Below are positions 51,094 to 60,619 of a stretch of 64,000 nt of DNA, piece after piece. The DNA is taken from the NCBI GenBank assembly GCA_009928645.1, contig SACH01000006.1, positions 1-64,000 of the forward strand, given 5' to 3'. The translations under genes were made by a program, and so were the position numbers. The notes beneath the pieces are model-generated. The model worked only from the letters and a program-made list of their open reading frames with translations. It did not search any database and was not told the origin of the DNA. This stretch comes from Gammaproteobacteria bacterium. GTDB taxonomy: Bacteria > Pseudomonadota > Gammaproteobacteria > Chromatiales > Chromatiaceae. The first letter of the stretch is position 1. Each line of letters begins with the position of its first letter.

Positions 51094-51582
51094 TCAGTGC
51101 GGCTGCCGCCGCAGATGCAGCCGGTAAAGGGGACCGGACACGGCCATGTCGAACAGCATGAAGGCGATCACCAGCAGGATCAGGTCCAGCCAGGGAAGGT
51201 GGAGGCCCAGGGGCCCCGCCACGACCAGCAGGGGGAGCAAGGCCTCGGGGACCTGATCCAGCCCGGTGGCCTTGGCGCCGGGTGGCAGCCCCAGCCGGCG
51301 TTTGATGAAGCTCGAAAAGGCATCGCCGGCAAGGGCCAGGAACCCGATCAGCGCCCCCAACCCGATACCCAGGCCCAGCACCCAGGCGAGGAGCGCCGTG
51401 GCCACCACCGCCGCCACCAGTCCGCGCACGGTGGCGGACTCCCCGAGCAGACGGTGGCCGTCCCGCAGCACCAGGCCGGCGTCGAGGGGCCAACCCCAAC
51501 GTGGACCCAGACGCCAGGCGACCAGAATTGGTGCCCCGTTGGCTACGATCAGCAAGAGCAGCAGGAGGGTCTTTTCCCACAT
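51094..51582 (-). CDS. CDP-archaeol-synthase-like membrane protein (CarS/DUF46 family)
   Basis: The 162-residue protein has five hydrophobic segments and the family core LALAGDAFSSFIKRRLGLPP then GAKATGLDQVPEALLPLLVV at about residues 80-120. The GDxxxSFIKRR element resembles the cytidylyltransferase signature. The archaeal members attach CMP to unsaturated archaetidic acid. In bacteria the family is scattered and its substrate is unknown. It probably activates a lipid phosphate or another polyprenyl-type substrate. It stands alone, divergent from the coiled-coil protein gene at 51846. Confidence 0.85.
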   Translation of the reverse strand: MWEKTLLLLLLIVANGAPILVAWRLGPRWGWPLDAGLVLRDGHRLLGESATVRGLVAAVVATALLAWVLGLGIGLGALIGFLALAGDAFSSFIKRRLGLPPGAKATGLDQVPEALLPLLVVAGPLGLHLPWLDLILLVIAFMLFDMAVSGPLYRLHLRRQPH

Positions 51583-51845
51583 GGCCGCTGTGTATCTCTG
51601 AGCATCGCTTAAACTTAGCCGCTAACTTTCACCGGTGGGCCGTCGTACCCCTGAGTGATTCAAAGTCACCGCGGGTGCCGATCGCGCTAGATTTCATGAA
51701 GGGTCTCGCCACCCCCGACGATGAAGTCACCGTCGTCGTCTTCCACCTTAAGATTATGACCGATTCCGACGAACCTGCCCTACCCCAGCGCCTGATCAGG
51801 ATGCCGCCATCCCCGCTCCGAACGCTGGGCAACTGGAGTGCCGCC

Positions 51846-53309
51846 ATGTGCCTGAACCTGCGCCCGCCGAGGATGCCAACGCCCCTTCTGCCCCTGTTGC
51901 TGTTACCGGTGGCCCTTTGGCTTTTGCCCGGCCCCGGCCGCGCCGCTGAGGCCGGCACGGCCAACGCTGCCGCCAGCGGTCAGGCGCCCGCCGCCGATCC
52001 AGCGGTCATCGCCGTTGCCGCGGAACCCCAGCCCGGTGATCCCGTCCCTCCCGGTCCCCAGGACCGCTCTCTCTGGGAACAATCCCGGCAGGAGGCCGAG
52101 GACCTGTGGCGCCGCTCCCGGGACCATGCCGGACGCTGGCTCGAAGGTAGCCAACAGGGGGCCCAAGGTCTCTGGCAGGACTCCAAACAAAAGGCCGGGG
52201 AGGCCTGGGATACGACCCGGCGCTATCTGGGCCCCACCCCCCAAACCGGCTTTGCCCGCCTGTGGGAGGAGGTGTTGCCGACCCTGGAAGAGACCCTTGT
52301 CCTGGAGGAGCGCCAGGCCAGCCTGCCGGAGAGTCGCTGGTTCGGGGAGGATCAGGCCAGCAACCAGGCCGCCGTCGACGAACTCCTCGACCAGGCCGTC
52401 GCCCTGCTCTCCACCTCCACCACCCAGGATCACCGCCAACGCATCCGCCTTCTCCAGCAGCAGATCAACGACGCCCGCCAGGACATCGCCGCGTACCGCC
52501 GCGAACGGGTTGCCGCCCCCGCGGAATCCCTGCTCAAGAAAACCCTGGCCGACTACGACGCGGCCATCGCCGACCGCCAGGCCGACATTCGCCGTTATGA
52601 AACGGAACTGGAGACGATCAAGCGCCAGTTCGCCATGGAGCTCCGCGCCTTGGGCCTGGAGCTGACTGACGACCAGCTCGACTTCATGCTCACCACCGTC
52701 GTTGGTGACAACCTCATCGACCTCGGCATCCTCTTCGACAACGTCAAGGTCATCACCGGACAACTCGAGCGCCTAGTCGAGGAAAGCGGGGAAGACCTGC
52801 AGAGCGCCCGCCGCTACTATGGACTCTATGTCATTCTGCTCAAGAGCTTGCGGCAGATGCACCTCCAGGTGGAATTGGCCATCGCCAACAGTTACATCCC
52901 GCGCATCGACGCCATCGCCCAGCGGGCGGCGGAGCTCTCCGACCAGACCCAGGCCCTGCTCAAGCAGAACCCGGACCGCCAGGCGATCCTCCAGGCCAAC
53001 CTGGATGCCCAGCGGCTGACCCTGGAAGCCGCGGCAATCTACCGCCAGTACCTGGACGAACAGGGTCGGCAGATCACCGCCGCCCGGGTTGCCCTGGAGA
53101 CCGACATCGCCACCGCCTGGAACACCTATGAGACAGTGCGGGTCTCCGGTGAGTTGGTCGGGATCGTCAAGGCGAGCCGCAAGCTGCTGGATGGCCTCAT
53201 CAGTCGCCAGGTCCCCGCCTTGCGCCCCTTCCGCAACCTGGAGATGCAGCGTGAATTCGAGAAGCTGACCGAACAATTACGCACCGGTGGCGGCGGGGGG
53301 GAGCATTGA
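51846..53309 (+). CDS. Exported coiled-coil hypothetical protein
   Basis: ATG 51846 (GGAG nine bases upstream) gives 487 residues with a signal peptide (MPTPLLPLLLLPVALWLLPG, cleavage near GRAAEA). An earlier in-frame start at 51501 lies antisense to the neighbouring gene and is rejected. After an Ala/Pro-rich stretch the protein is almost all helical, with W-rich helices (AEDLWRRSRDHAGRWLEG, QGLWQDSKQKAGEAWDTTRR) and then long coiled coils. FMLTTVVGDNLIDLGILFDN is a conserved-looking central motif. I do not recognise a named family. It precedes the AAA+ ATPase at 53565 by 255 bp and may be functionally paired with it. Confidence 0.7.
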   Translation: MCLNLRPPRMPTPLLPLLLLPVALWLLPGPGRAAEAGTANAAASGQAPAADPAVIAVAAEPQPGDPVPPGPQDRSLWEQSRQEAEDLWRRSRDHAGRWLEGSQQGAQGLWQDSKQKAGEAWDTTRRYLGPTPQTGFARLWEEVLPTLEETLVLEERQASLPESRWFGEDQASNQAAVDELLDQAVALLSTSTTQDHRQRIRLLQQQINDARQDIAAYRRERVAAPAESLLKKTLADYDAAIADRQADIRRYETELETIKRQFAMELRALGLELTDDQLDFMLTTVVGDNLIDLGILFDNVKVITGQLERLVEESGEDLQSARRYYGLYVILLKSLRQMHLQVELAIANSYIPRIDAIAQRAAELSDQTQALLKQNPDRQAILQANLDAQRLTLEAAAIYRQYLDEQGRQITAARVALETDIATAWNTYETVRVSGELVGIVKASRKLLDGLISRQVPALRPFRNLEMQREFEKLTEQLRTGGGGGEH

Positions 53310-53564
53310 TTTCCATGAGGAGCCCGCAACCGTCGGGCTCGCCACGTACCATCCCCACCAGCGGGAAAGCGGGCTAATCTAAAGGCAGGGTCTCGTGCCA
53401 CGGCGGAGGTAAACGGCTGCTAGGGAGCCCTCGCCCACGGGGCGATCCTCAACTGCCAGCGTCCATCGCCCGTACCGGAATCCCCACCCCGAGGCCAGGG
53501 CCGGCTCAATGTGGACGGAGCCACGGGCCGGCCCATTGAGTCACGCCGACACAGGAAATGCGAC

Positions 53565-55001
53565 ATGAAACTGGGTGAACTGCTCATCGCCGCCAAGCTC
53601 GTCAGCCAGGAACAGGTTGACGCCGCCTTGGCGCAAAACCTCATCAACGGCCGACGCCTGGGTGAGAACCTGATCGCCGCCGGCGACATCAGCCCCGAAG
53701 CACTCGCGGCCTTCATGCACCGGGTACCCCTGGAGCCCGGGGATCTGGCCGCGACCGGCATCGACGACAAATGGCTGCTCGGCCTGATGTTGAAGCTCAT
53801 GTATATCGGCCAGCTCGACAACCCCGCCCAAATCGTCGAGGCCATCCGGCTACCGCCGCACCTGGTCAGTGACCTGATCCGCATGGCCAGCGACCGGCGC
53901 CTGCTGCGCGCCCTGGGCAGCCGCGACCCCCGGTCCAGCTACGGCACCGGTTATGCCTTGAATGAGGAGGGCCTCCGCTGGGCCCAGGAGGCCCTGGAGC
54001 AGTCCCAATACGCGGGACCGGCCCCGGTGTCACTGGAGGAATTCGTCGAACTGGTCCATCTGCAGAAGATCAACCACGTCGTCGTCACCCCGGAAAAGAT
54101 CCACGCGGCCTTCGGCGACCTGGCTATCGACGCAGCCTTCATCGAGAAGATCGGGCCGGCGCTGAACTCGGACCGCGCCATCCTCATGTACGGCCCCCCC
54201 GGCAACGGCAAGACCTCGGTGGCCTTCTGCCTGGCCGATATCTTCAACGACGTCATCTATGTCCCCCACGCCGTCATGATCGGTGGCCAGATCATGCGAG
54301 TCTTTGACCCAAGCGTGCATCACCCACTTGACCTGGGACAGAGCGCCCAGGCCGGCACCCCGTCCCTCATCCGCCAGGAAGAAATCGATGCCCGCTGGAT
54401 TTCCTGCCGCCGGCCCTTCGTCGTCACCGGTGGCGAGCTGACCCTGGAGATGCTGGACCTGAGCTTCGACCCCACCGCCAACCTCTACGAGGCGCCGTTG
54501 CATGTCAAAGCCCTGGGTGGTTGCTTCGTCATCGACGACTTCGGACGCCAACTGGTGCCCCCCACCAGCCTGCTCAACCGCTGGATCGTGCCCATGGAGA
54601 GCCGGGTGGACTATCTCAAGCTGCATACCGGCAAGAGCTTCGCCATTCCCTTTGAGGAACTGGTCATCTTCTCCACCAATCTGGAGCCGGAAGACCTGAT
54701 GGACCCCGCCTATCTGCGGCGCATCCCCTATAAGCTGGAGGTCGGCGCCCCAAACCGCGAACGCTTCCGCCAGATCTGCGAACGGGCCTGTGCCAAGGAG
54801 GGGTTGGAGCTGACGGACGAGACCTTCGAGGCCATAACCCGCCGCATCACGCAGGACAAGGGCATGGACCTGGCCGCCTACATGGCCAAATTCATCGTCG
54901 ACCAGGTGGTCGCCACCTGCCGCTTTCTCGGGGTGCCCCCGCATTTCGAGCCCCGCTTCATCGACTACGCGGTCGACAACCTGCGGGTGAATCGGGCCTG
55001 A
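53565..55001 (+). CDS. AAA+ ATPase with N-terminal MshEN/T2SSE_N-like domain
   Basis: ATG 53565 (AGGAAA upstream) gives 478 residues. The N-terminal MKLGELLIAAKLVSQEQVDA and GENLIAAGDISPEALAAFM resemble the small GspE/MshE N-terminal domain, which in MshE binds cyclic di-GMP. An AAA+ module follows with Walker A MYGPPGNGKTSVAFCLADIF (about residue 206), Walker B GGCFVIDDFGRQLVPPTSLL (about 320) and a sensor-1-like VIFSTNLEPEDLMDPAYLRR. The domain combination suggests a ring ATPase under nucleotide-signal control. It is not a pilus-retraction ATPase: the AAA+ core is not PilT-like. Its partner may be the exported coiled-coil protein upstream. Confidence 0.75.
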   Translation: MKLGELLIAAKLVSQEQVDAALAQNLINGRRLGENLIAAGDISPEALAAFMHRVPLEPGDLAATGIDDKWLLGLMLKLMYIGQLDNPAQIVEAIRLPPHLVSDLIRMASDRRLLRALGSRDPRSSYGTGYALNEEGLRWAQEALEQSQYAGPAPVSLEEFVELVHLQKINHVVVTPEKIHAAFGDLAIDAAFIEKIGPALNSDRAILMYGPPGNGKTSVAFCLADIFNDVIYVPHAVMIGGQIMRVFDPSVHHPLDLGQSAQAGTPSLIRQEEIDARWISCRRPFVVTGGELTLEMLDLSFDPTANLYEAPLHVKALGGCFVIDDFGRQLVPPTSLLNRWIVPMESRVDYLKLHTGKSFAIPFEELVIFSTNLEPEDLMDPAYLRRIPYKLEVGAPNRERFRQICERACAKEGLELTDETFEAITRRITQDKGMDLAAYMAKFIVDQVVATCRFLGVPPHFEPRFIDYAVDNLRVNRA

Positions 55002-55020
55002 TCCGGGCCTGGCATGGCCA

Positions 55021-55060
55021 AGCCTTAGCCTAGCCTGGCCTAGCCTAGCCTAGCCGGGCC
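55021..55060. repeat. AGCCT pentanucleotide repeat
   Basis: About eight near-perfect copies of AGCCT (with CTT, GGCCT and GCCGG variants) run from 55021 to 55060, just after the ATPase gene. Palindromic fragments GGCCTGATC and CCAGGCC follow. Short tandem repeats of this kind can vary in copy number. Confidence 0.75.
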
Positions 55061-55101
55061 TGATCCAGGCCTAACCTGGCCTGATTCGGGACTGACTGGC
55101 A

Positions 55102-55121
55102 TGCCGGGAAGCTCCCCGGCA
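55102..55121. terminator. Hairpin after the ATPase gene
   Basis: TGCCGGG (55102-55108) and CCCGGCA (55115-55121) form a 7-bp stem with a 6-base loop, 101 bp after the ATPase stop. It is followed by a short CTTT only. Confidence 0.45.
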
Positions 55122-55227
55122 CCCGCCTTTCAGAACGGACGGCTATGCCCTCGATACCCAAAGCATTTCATTTTCGTTTAGGCCTGGGCGGACGGCGAGA
55201 GGGTCGGGTGGCAAGGACCTGCGTTGT

Positions 55228-55497
55228 TCAGCGCGCCCCGCGGCCGAAGGCGCGGATCAACGCCACCAGGGACTGGAGATCCGTCTCCTCCGGCACCGCA
55301 CGCCCCATGAGCCAGCCATGGAGGGTCTGATCCTCCGCCGCCAGCATCCGGGCGAAGGCCGCGCGAGCGGTGGCATCCAGACGGGAATAGTCCTCGTCGA
55401 GAAAGCGTTGCAGGGCGACGTCCAGTTCCAGCATACCCCGCCGGCACTGCCAGCGCAGGCGGCGGATCTCCTCGTCCGGGGGGGGATCAAGGGTCAT
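55228..55497 (-). CDS. sdhE: FAD assembly factor SdhE
   Basis: ATG 55497, with GGAGG upstream, gives 89 residues. The hallmark RRLRWQCRRGMLELDVALQR contains the RGMLELD motif that helps insert FAD covalently into succinate dehydrogenase and fumarate reductase flavoproteins. Length is right for the DUF339 family. A longer in-frame reading to 55899 is spurious, antisense to other frames of the CopD-like gene. It is separated by about 110 bp from the CopD-like gene upstream. Confidence 0.93.
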   Translation of the reverse strand: MTLDPPPDEEIRRLRWQCRRGMLELDVALQRFLDEDYSRLDATARAAFARMLAAEDQTLHGWLMGRAVPEETDLQSLVALIRAFGRGAR

Positions 55498-55610
55498 GGG
55501 ATTGCACCTCCGGGGTGGTGACCGCCAAGGCCGCGGGGCGACCTGGCGGCGAGTCAGCGAGCTATCGGCAAGGGGAGGCCCAGGACGATGGACCGGGACG
55601 GCCAGGGCGA

Positions 55611-56093
55611 TCACCCCTGGCTCAAGGCCGCGCTCAGCGTCGGCCCGGCAGCACCGAACAGGGCGGTGACCAGACCCAGGGTCAGATTGGTGGCGATCAG
55701 ACGCCGGATCAGGGCCAACCGGGCGCCGGCGGCGGGCCAGTCGGCCTGGGCGACGGCCCGGCCCAGTACCCGATAGGGAACAAACCAAATAAAGCTGAAG
55801 ATGACCGTCATCAGGGCGGCGAGGCCCATCATGGCGTGGACGTGCCAGCCCATTTTGGCTCCCGCTAGCGCCAGAAAGACCCAGAGCCCGCTGCCCCACA
55901 GCAGGACGATAGCGACCCAGACCAGAGGAAAAAAACGGTCGAAGACGGCCAGCATCAGCGGCAAACGCTCAGGCGGTGCCAGGCGGGCATTGGCGGCCGG
56001 TCGCAGCACGAGATGGGCAAACAACATGCCACCGATCCAGATCAGCGTGCCCAATTGATGCAGGGCAAGCGCAACGGGCCATTGGTAAGTCAA
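55611..56093 (-). CDS. CopD-family membrane protein
   Basis: About 160 residues from TTG 56093 (ten bases after GGAG), or 169 if the TTG at 56120 is used; no ATG is available. Four transmembrane helices are seen. The first carries ALHQLGTLIWIGGMLFAHLV, with the conserved His and WxGG of CopD-like or DUF2269-like proteins. The third shows KMGWHVHAMMGLAALMTVIF, with two more His, suggesting heme or copper ligands. Function not established. It may share transcription with sdhE. Confidence 0.8.
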   Translation of the reverse strand: MTYQWPVALALHQLGTLIWIGGMLFAHLVLRPAANARLAPPERLPLMLAVFDRFFPLVWVAIVLLWGSGLWVFLALAGAKMGWHVHAMMGLAALMTVIFSFIWFVPYRVLGRAVAQADWPAAGARLALIRRLIATNLTLGLVTALFGAAGPTLSAALSQG

Positions 56094-56236
56094 GATTGGA
56101 GAACTCCAGGGCACCAGCAAGTGTCAGAGTGAAATTGTACGCCGCGCCCCGGCACCGTGCGAGTTCGGCGGCCCATGGGGGCGAGAGTGCCAGTCAAGCC
56201 TGACGGCGATCGGTTAACATAGTTGGCACCGTCAGG

Positions 56237-56264
56237 GTTGAGTCGGTTTCAGACCGCCCCTGCC
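56237..56264 (+). promoter_or_regulatory. Possible heat-shock (RpoH-type) promoter of ftsH
   Basis: GTTGAG (56237-56242) and CCCCTGCC (56257-56264) are separated by 14 bp, resembling the CTTGAA-N14-CCCCATNT sigma32 consensus with several mismatches. It lies 123 bp before ftsH, whose E. coli homolog is sigma32-controlled. Confidence 0.3.
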
Positions 56265-56386
56265 TCCACCGCCGATCCTTTCCAGCGCTACCCAACCTCA
56301 CTCGCTTTTAAATCGCCGTCACCATCCCGATCTAAGCGGGCAAAGCGCGACTTGGTCGCCCCAGCCTTGAGAGACAGACCATCCCC

Positions 56387-58333
<1,947 letters not shown>

Positions 58334-58485
58334 GCAAGTCTCCAGCGGCACTGGGCCCCGCCCCGCACCTCCAACCCCCCTCCGTCCCTCACCACTCCTT
58401 ACGGCCCGGGCTGACCGGGCCTCTGCCCCCGTCTTCGACCCATTCTCCCCGTCACCCGGCAGGGAGATACCCGAGGTAACCCCCC

Positions 58486-58971
58486 TTGTCGGCCAAGAAG
58501 AAAGAACCCGTGACCCAGGCCGTGCGCGCCCTGCGCGCTGCGGGCATCCCCTTTGTCGGCCATCCCTACGACTACCTCGACGGCGGTGGCACCGCCCATT
58601 CCGCCCACGAACTGGGCGTCGACGAGCATGGCGTCGTCAAGACCCTGATCATGGAGGATGAGACCGGCAAGCCCCTGGTCATGCTCCAGCACGGGGATCG
58701 CGAGGTGGCCAATGGCCTCCTCGCCCGCGCCCTGGGCGTCAAGCGCATCCAACCCTGCGACCCCAAGACCGCCGACCGCCATTCCGGTTACCAGGTCGGC
58801 GGCACCTCCCCCTTCGGCACCCGCCACCCCATGCCCGTCTTCGCCGAGGCCAGCATCGCCGACCTGCCGCGCATCTACATCAACGGCGGGAAGCGCGGCT
58901 ATCTGGTGGAACTGGACCCCAAGCCGGCCCTAGCCCTGCTCCAGGCGACCCTGGTACAGGCCGCCGCGTAA
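58486..58971 (+). CDS. ybaK: Cys-tRNA(Pro)/Cys-tRNA(Cys) deacylase YbaK
   Basis: The TTG at 58486 (GAGG nine bases before) gives 161 residues; GTG 58510 is an alternative. It matches the YbaK/EbsC editing family: TAHSAHELGVDEHGVVKTLI, then VANGLLARALGVKRIQPCDP, the conserved Lys/Gly region GYQVGGTSPFGTRHPMPVF and YINGGKRGYLVELDP. YbaK acts in trans to hydrolyse Cys-tRNA(Pro). It follows ftsH by 152 bp on the same strand; co-transcription is possible. Confidence 0.9.
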   Translation: MSAKKKEPVTQAVRALRAAGIPFVGHPYDYLDGGGTAHSAHELGVDEHGVVKTLIMEDETGKPLVMLQHGDREVANGLLARALGVKRIQPCDPKTADRHSGYQVGGTSPFGTRHPMPVFAEASIADLPRIYINGGKRGYLVELDPKPALALLQATLVQAAA

Positions 58972-59023
58972 GGGGGCCCTTATCGCCCCGTGCAATCATC
59001 GAGGCTGTACAGTGCTGAAGAAA

Positions 59024-59055
59024 GCCGTTGAACCGTTTAAACTCAAGAAAACGGC
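59024..59055. promoter_or_regulatory. Palindromic site before the DUF2281/PIN toxin-antitoxin pair
   Basis: GCCGTT (59024-59029) and AACGGC (59050-59055) frame an exact GTTTAAAC palindrome (59035-59042), all within 50 bp of the antitoxin start. Toxin-antitoxin pairs usually self-regulate at such sites. The binding protein is inferred. Confidence 0.45.
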
Positions 59056-59072
59056 ATAGTGAGGCGAGCTAA

Positions 59073-59297
59073 ATGAACAACTTGGCTGATGAGGTTTTTG
59101 AGCAGGTGCGGGGCCTCGCCGGATCAGAAATACGAGAAGTTCTCGACTTCGTCGGTTACCTGAAATCGAAGCACCGAGCGAGCGCAACCGCCATGGAAGA
59201 TGAGGCTGCTGACTGGGCGGAATTTGAGAAACACGCGGGGGCTTGGTCCGGCAAATTCAACCGGGACGAGTGCCATGACCGCAAGATTCTTCGCTGA
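59073..59297 (+). CDS. DUF2281-type antitoxin
   Basis: The 74-residue protein starts NNLADEVFEQVRGLAGSEIR and continues EVLDFVGYLKSK, the DUF2281/VapB-like helix that recurs beside PIN toxins. The C-terminal half (AADWAEFEKHAGAWSGKFNR) is acidic and probably wraps the toxin. It overlaps the PIN gene by 23 bases, so the two are translated together. A palindromic region lies just upstream. Assignment as antitoxin rests on position and motif. Confidence 0.8.
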   Translation: MNNLADEVFEQVRGLAGSEIREVLDFVGYLKSKHRASATAMEDEAADWAEFEKHAGAWSGKFNRDECHDRKILR

Positions 59298-59709
59298 TAC
59301 CAATATCGCGGTCTACTCGCTGGACGAAAACCTAGACAAACGTCGGCGCGCATTTGAGATCATCCGGCACCGACCGGTAATCAGCGTCCAGGTCGTCAAT
59401 GAGTTCCTGAGTGTACTGTTGAGCAAGCGCAGGTTGGATCGGCCTACAGCCAATAGGCTGGGTCAAATTCTGTTGCGCCGGTGCGAAGTCGTGTCCATGA
59501 CTGCCGAGATCACCCTGAAAGCTATGCAACTTGGCGAGCGTTACCAGATCAGTCACTGGGACGCATTGATTGTGGCGGCCGCTTTGTCTGCAAGCTGCGA
59601 TACTCTTTATTCAGAAGACATGCAGGACGGCCTGATTTTCGAGGAGAGGTTAACTGTGGTTAATCCTTTCGCTGCTGGACAACGCAGAGGATTTCACCCC
59701 CGCGGCTAA
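59275..59709 (+). CDS. PIN-domain toxin (VapC-like ribonuclease)
   Basis: ATG 59275 gives 144 residues; an earlier frame start lies in the antitoxin gene. The PIN domain acidic residues are visible: Asp in RFFADTNIAVYSLDENLD (residue 8), Glu in VQVVNEFLSVLL, Asp in ISHWDALIVAAALSA and Asp in LYSEDMQDG. This is the COG5573-like group. It should be an Mg-dependent RNase, usually against tRNA or mRNA, neutralised by the upstream antitoxin. Confidence 0.88.
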   Translation: MTARFFADTNIAVYSLDENLDKRRRAFEIIRHRPVISVQVVNEFLSVLLSKRRLDRPTANRLGQILLRRCEVVSMTAEITLKAMQLGERYQISHWDALIVAAALSASCDTLYSEDMQDGLIFEERLTVVNPFAAGQRRGFHPRG

Positions 59710-59777
59710 TATATTGGCCGAATGGTTGAAAAACCTTTGTCACTTCCTGGGGAACAGAAAGCCGGTTGGTGGATGAC

Positions 59778-60155
59778 TCATACCCTGCGCAAGATCAGTT
59801 CCACATCGGCCTCAGTCACGGGCAGTGTCAGAACCGCATGGAGCGGAAAACGCGCGGCGAGCAATGGCACGTACTGGGCCTGCTCTTTGGTCACCAGCAC
59901 GACGACCTTCGCCAGAGGCGCCTGCTTGCGCAAGCTGGAGAGGAAGACATCGAGATTGGAGACGTTGGCCCCGGCATAGTTGTTGCCGAAGCCGTAGAAA
60001 AACTCCGCTACCACCCAGTCCGGTGAGGTGTGCTTGAGGGCCTGAATCGCTTTGCGCTGCGTGGCAAATTTGAGCGGCGTGATGCCAAGGCGCTGGAAGA
60101 GGGCATCCAGCCGGGGATGATTTGGCGATTCGATGATCGATAAGACGGTTGTCAT
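59778..60155 (-). CDS. Receiver-like hypothetical protein
   Basis: The 125-residue soluble protein has an alternating alpha/beta pattern like a response-regulator receiver: VLSIIESPNHPRLDALFQRL, then DWVVAEFFYGFGNNYAGANV and LAKVVVLVTKEQAQYVPLL. The phosphoacceptor Asp is not clearly conserved; an Ala-Glu occupies the expected region. It could be a pseudo-receiver. It lies between the toxin gene and the CcdA-like gene. Function not recognised. Confidence 0.6.
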   Translation of the reverse strand: MTTVLSIIESPNHPRLDALFQRLGITPLKFATQRKAIQALKHTSPDWVVAEFFYGFGNNYAGANVSNLDVFLSSLRKQAPLAKVVVLVTKEQAQYVPLLAARFPLHAVLTLPVTEADVELILRRV

Positions 60156-60231
60156 GGTTATGGATCATCAGAACCGATAAGGCGCGGGCCTAGAAACCGT
60201 GGAAGAGGAAATCCAGAATCGAAACGCACCA

Positions 60232-60513
60232 TCAAAAGGGCCTCCACTCCTCCAACGGCAAGCCCTCCCTCTCGATCATCCGATTGTAAGCCGCAATGAA
60301 ATCGGCATGATCTTTTCGCCAGCGCCGCTCATGTTCACGCCACACAGAGTCAGGCAAATCACTAACGCATACCTGCGACAGGTTGATCCCCAAGTTCCAA
60401 TCGACCTCTAGTTCATCAGTACTGAAACTGAAGTTAGTGGCCTTTTTTGCGGTGCTGCGTGAAAGAAGGGATGAATGGGCAAAGGAGGGATAGGGTATCT
60501 GATCGCCAGGCAT
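60232..60513 (-). CDS. CcdA-family antitoxin, apparently without CcdB
   Basis: ATG 60513, with AAGGAG six bases upstream, gives 93 residues; a longer reading to 60669 has no support. The sequence STAKKATNFSFSTDELEV then NLGINLSQVCVSD is the CcdA ribbon-helix-helix. The C-terminal DHADFIAAYNRMIEREGLPL ending EEWRPF is the toxin-binding tail of CcdA. CcdB should follow directly, but the next minus-strand frame at 60155 is unrelated. It may be an orphan addiction antidote or a promoter-binding leftover. Confidence 0.8.
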   Translation of the reverse strand: MPGDQIPYPSFAHSSLLSRSTAKKATNFSFSTDELEVDWNLGINLSQVCVSDLPDSVWREHERRWRKDHADFIAAYNRMIEREGLPLEEWRPF

Positions 60514-60570
60514 TTTCATCTCCTTGGGTACAATGGCACGGACATAGATTATCAGTCCATGGCCCAGACA

Positions 60571-60586
60571 AGCTAATGGATTAGCT
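60571..60586. promoter_or_regulatory. Perfect palindrome upstream of the CcdA-like gene
   Basis: AGCTAAT (60571-60577) and ATTAGCT (60580-60586) are perfect inverted arms around GG, 58 bp before the CcdA-like start. It is AT-rich in a GC-rich setting and may be the operator of the ribbon-helix-helix protein. Confidence 0.45.
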
Positions 60587-60619
60587 GAGAAATCTGATCT
60601 TTTCCACTGCGGGCTTGCT

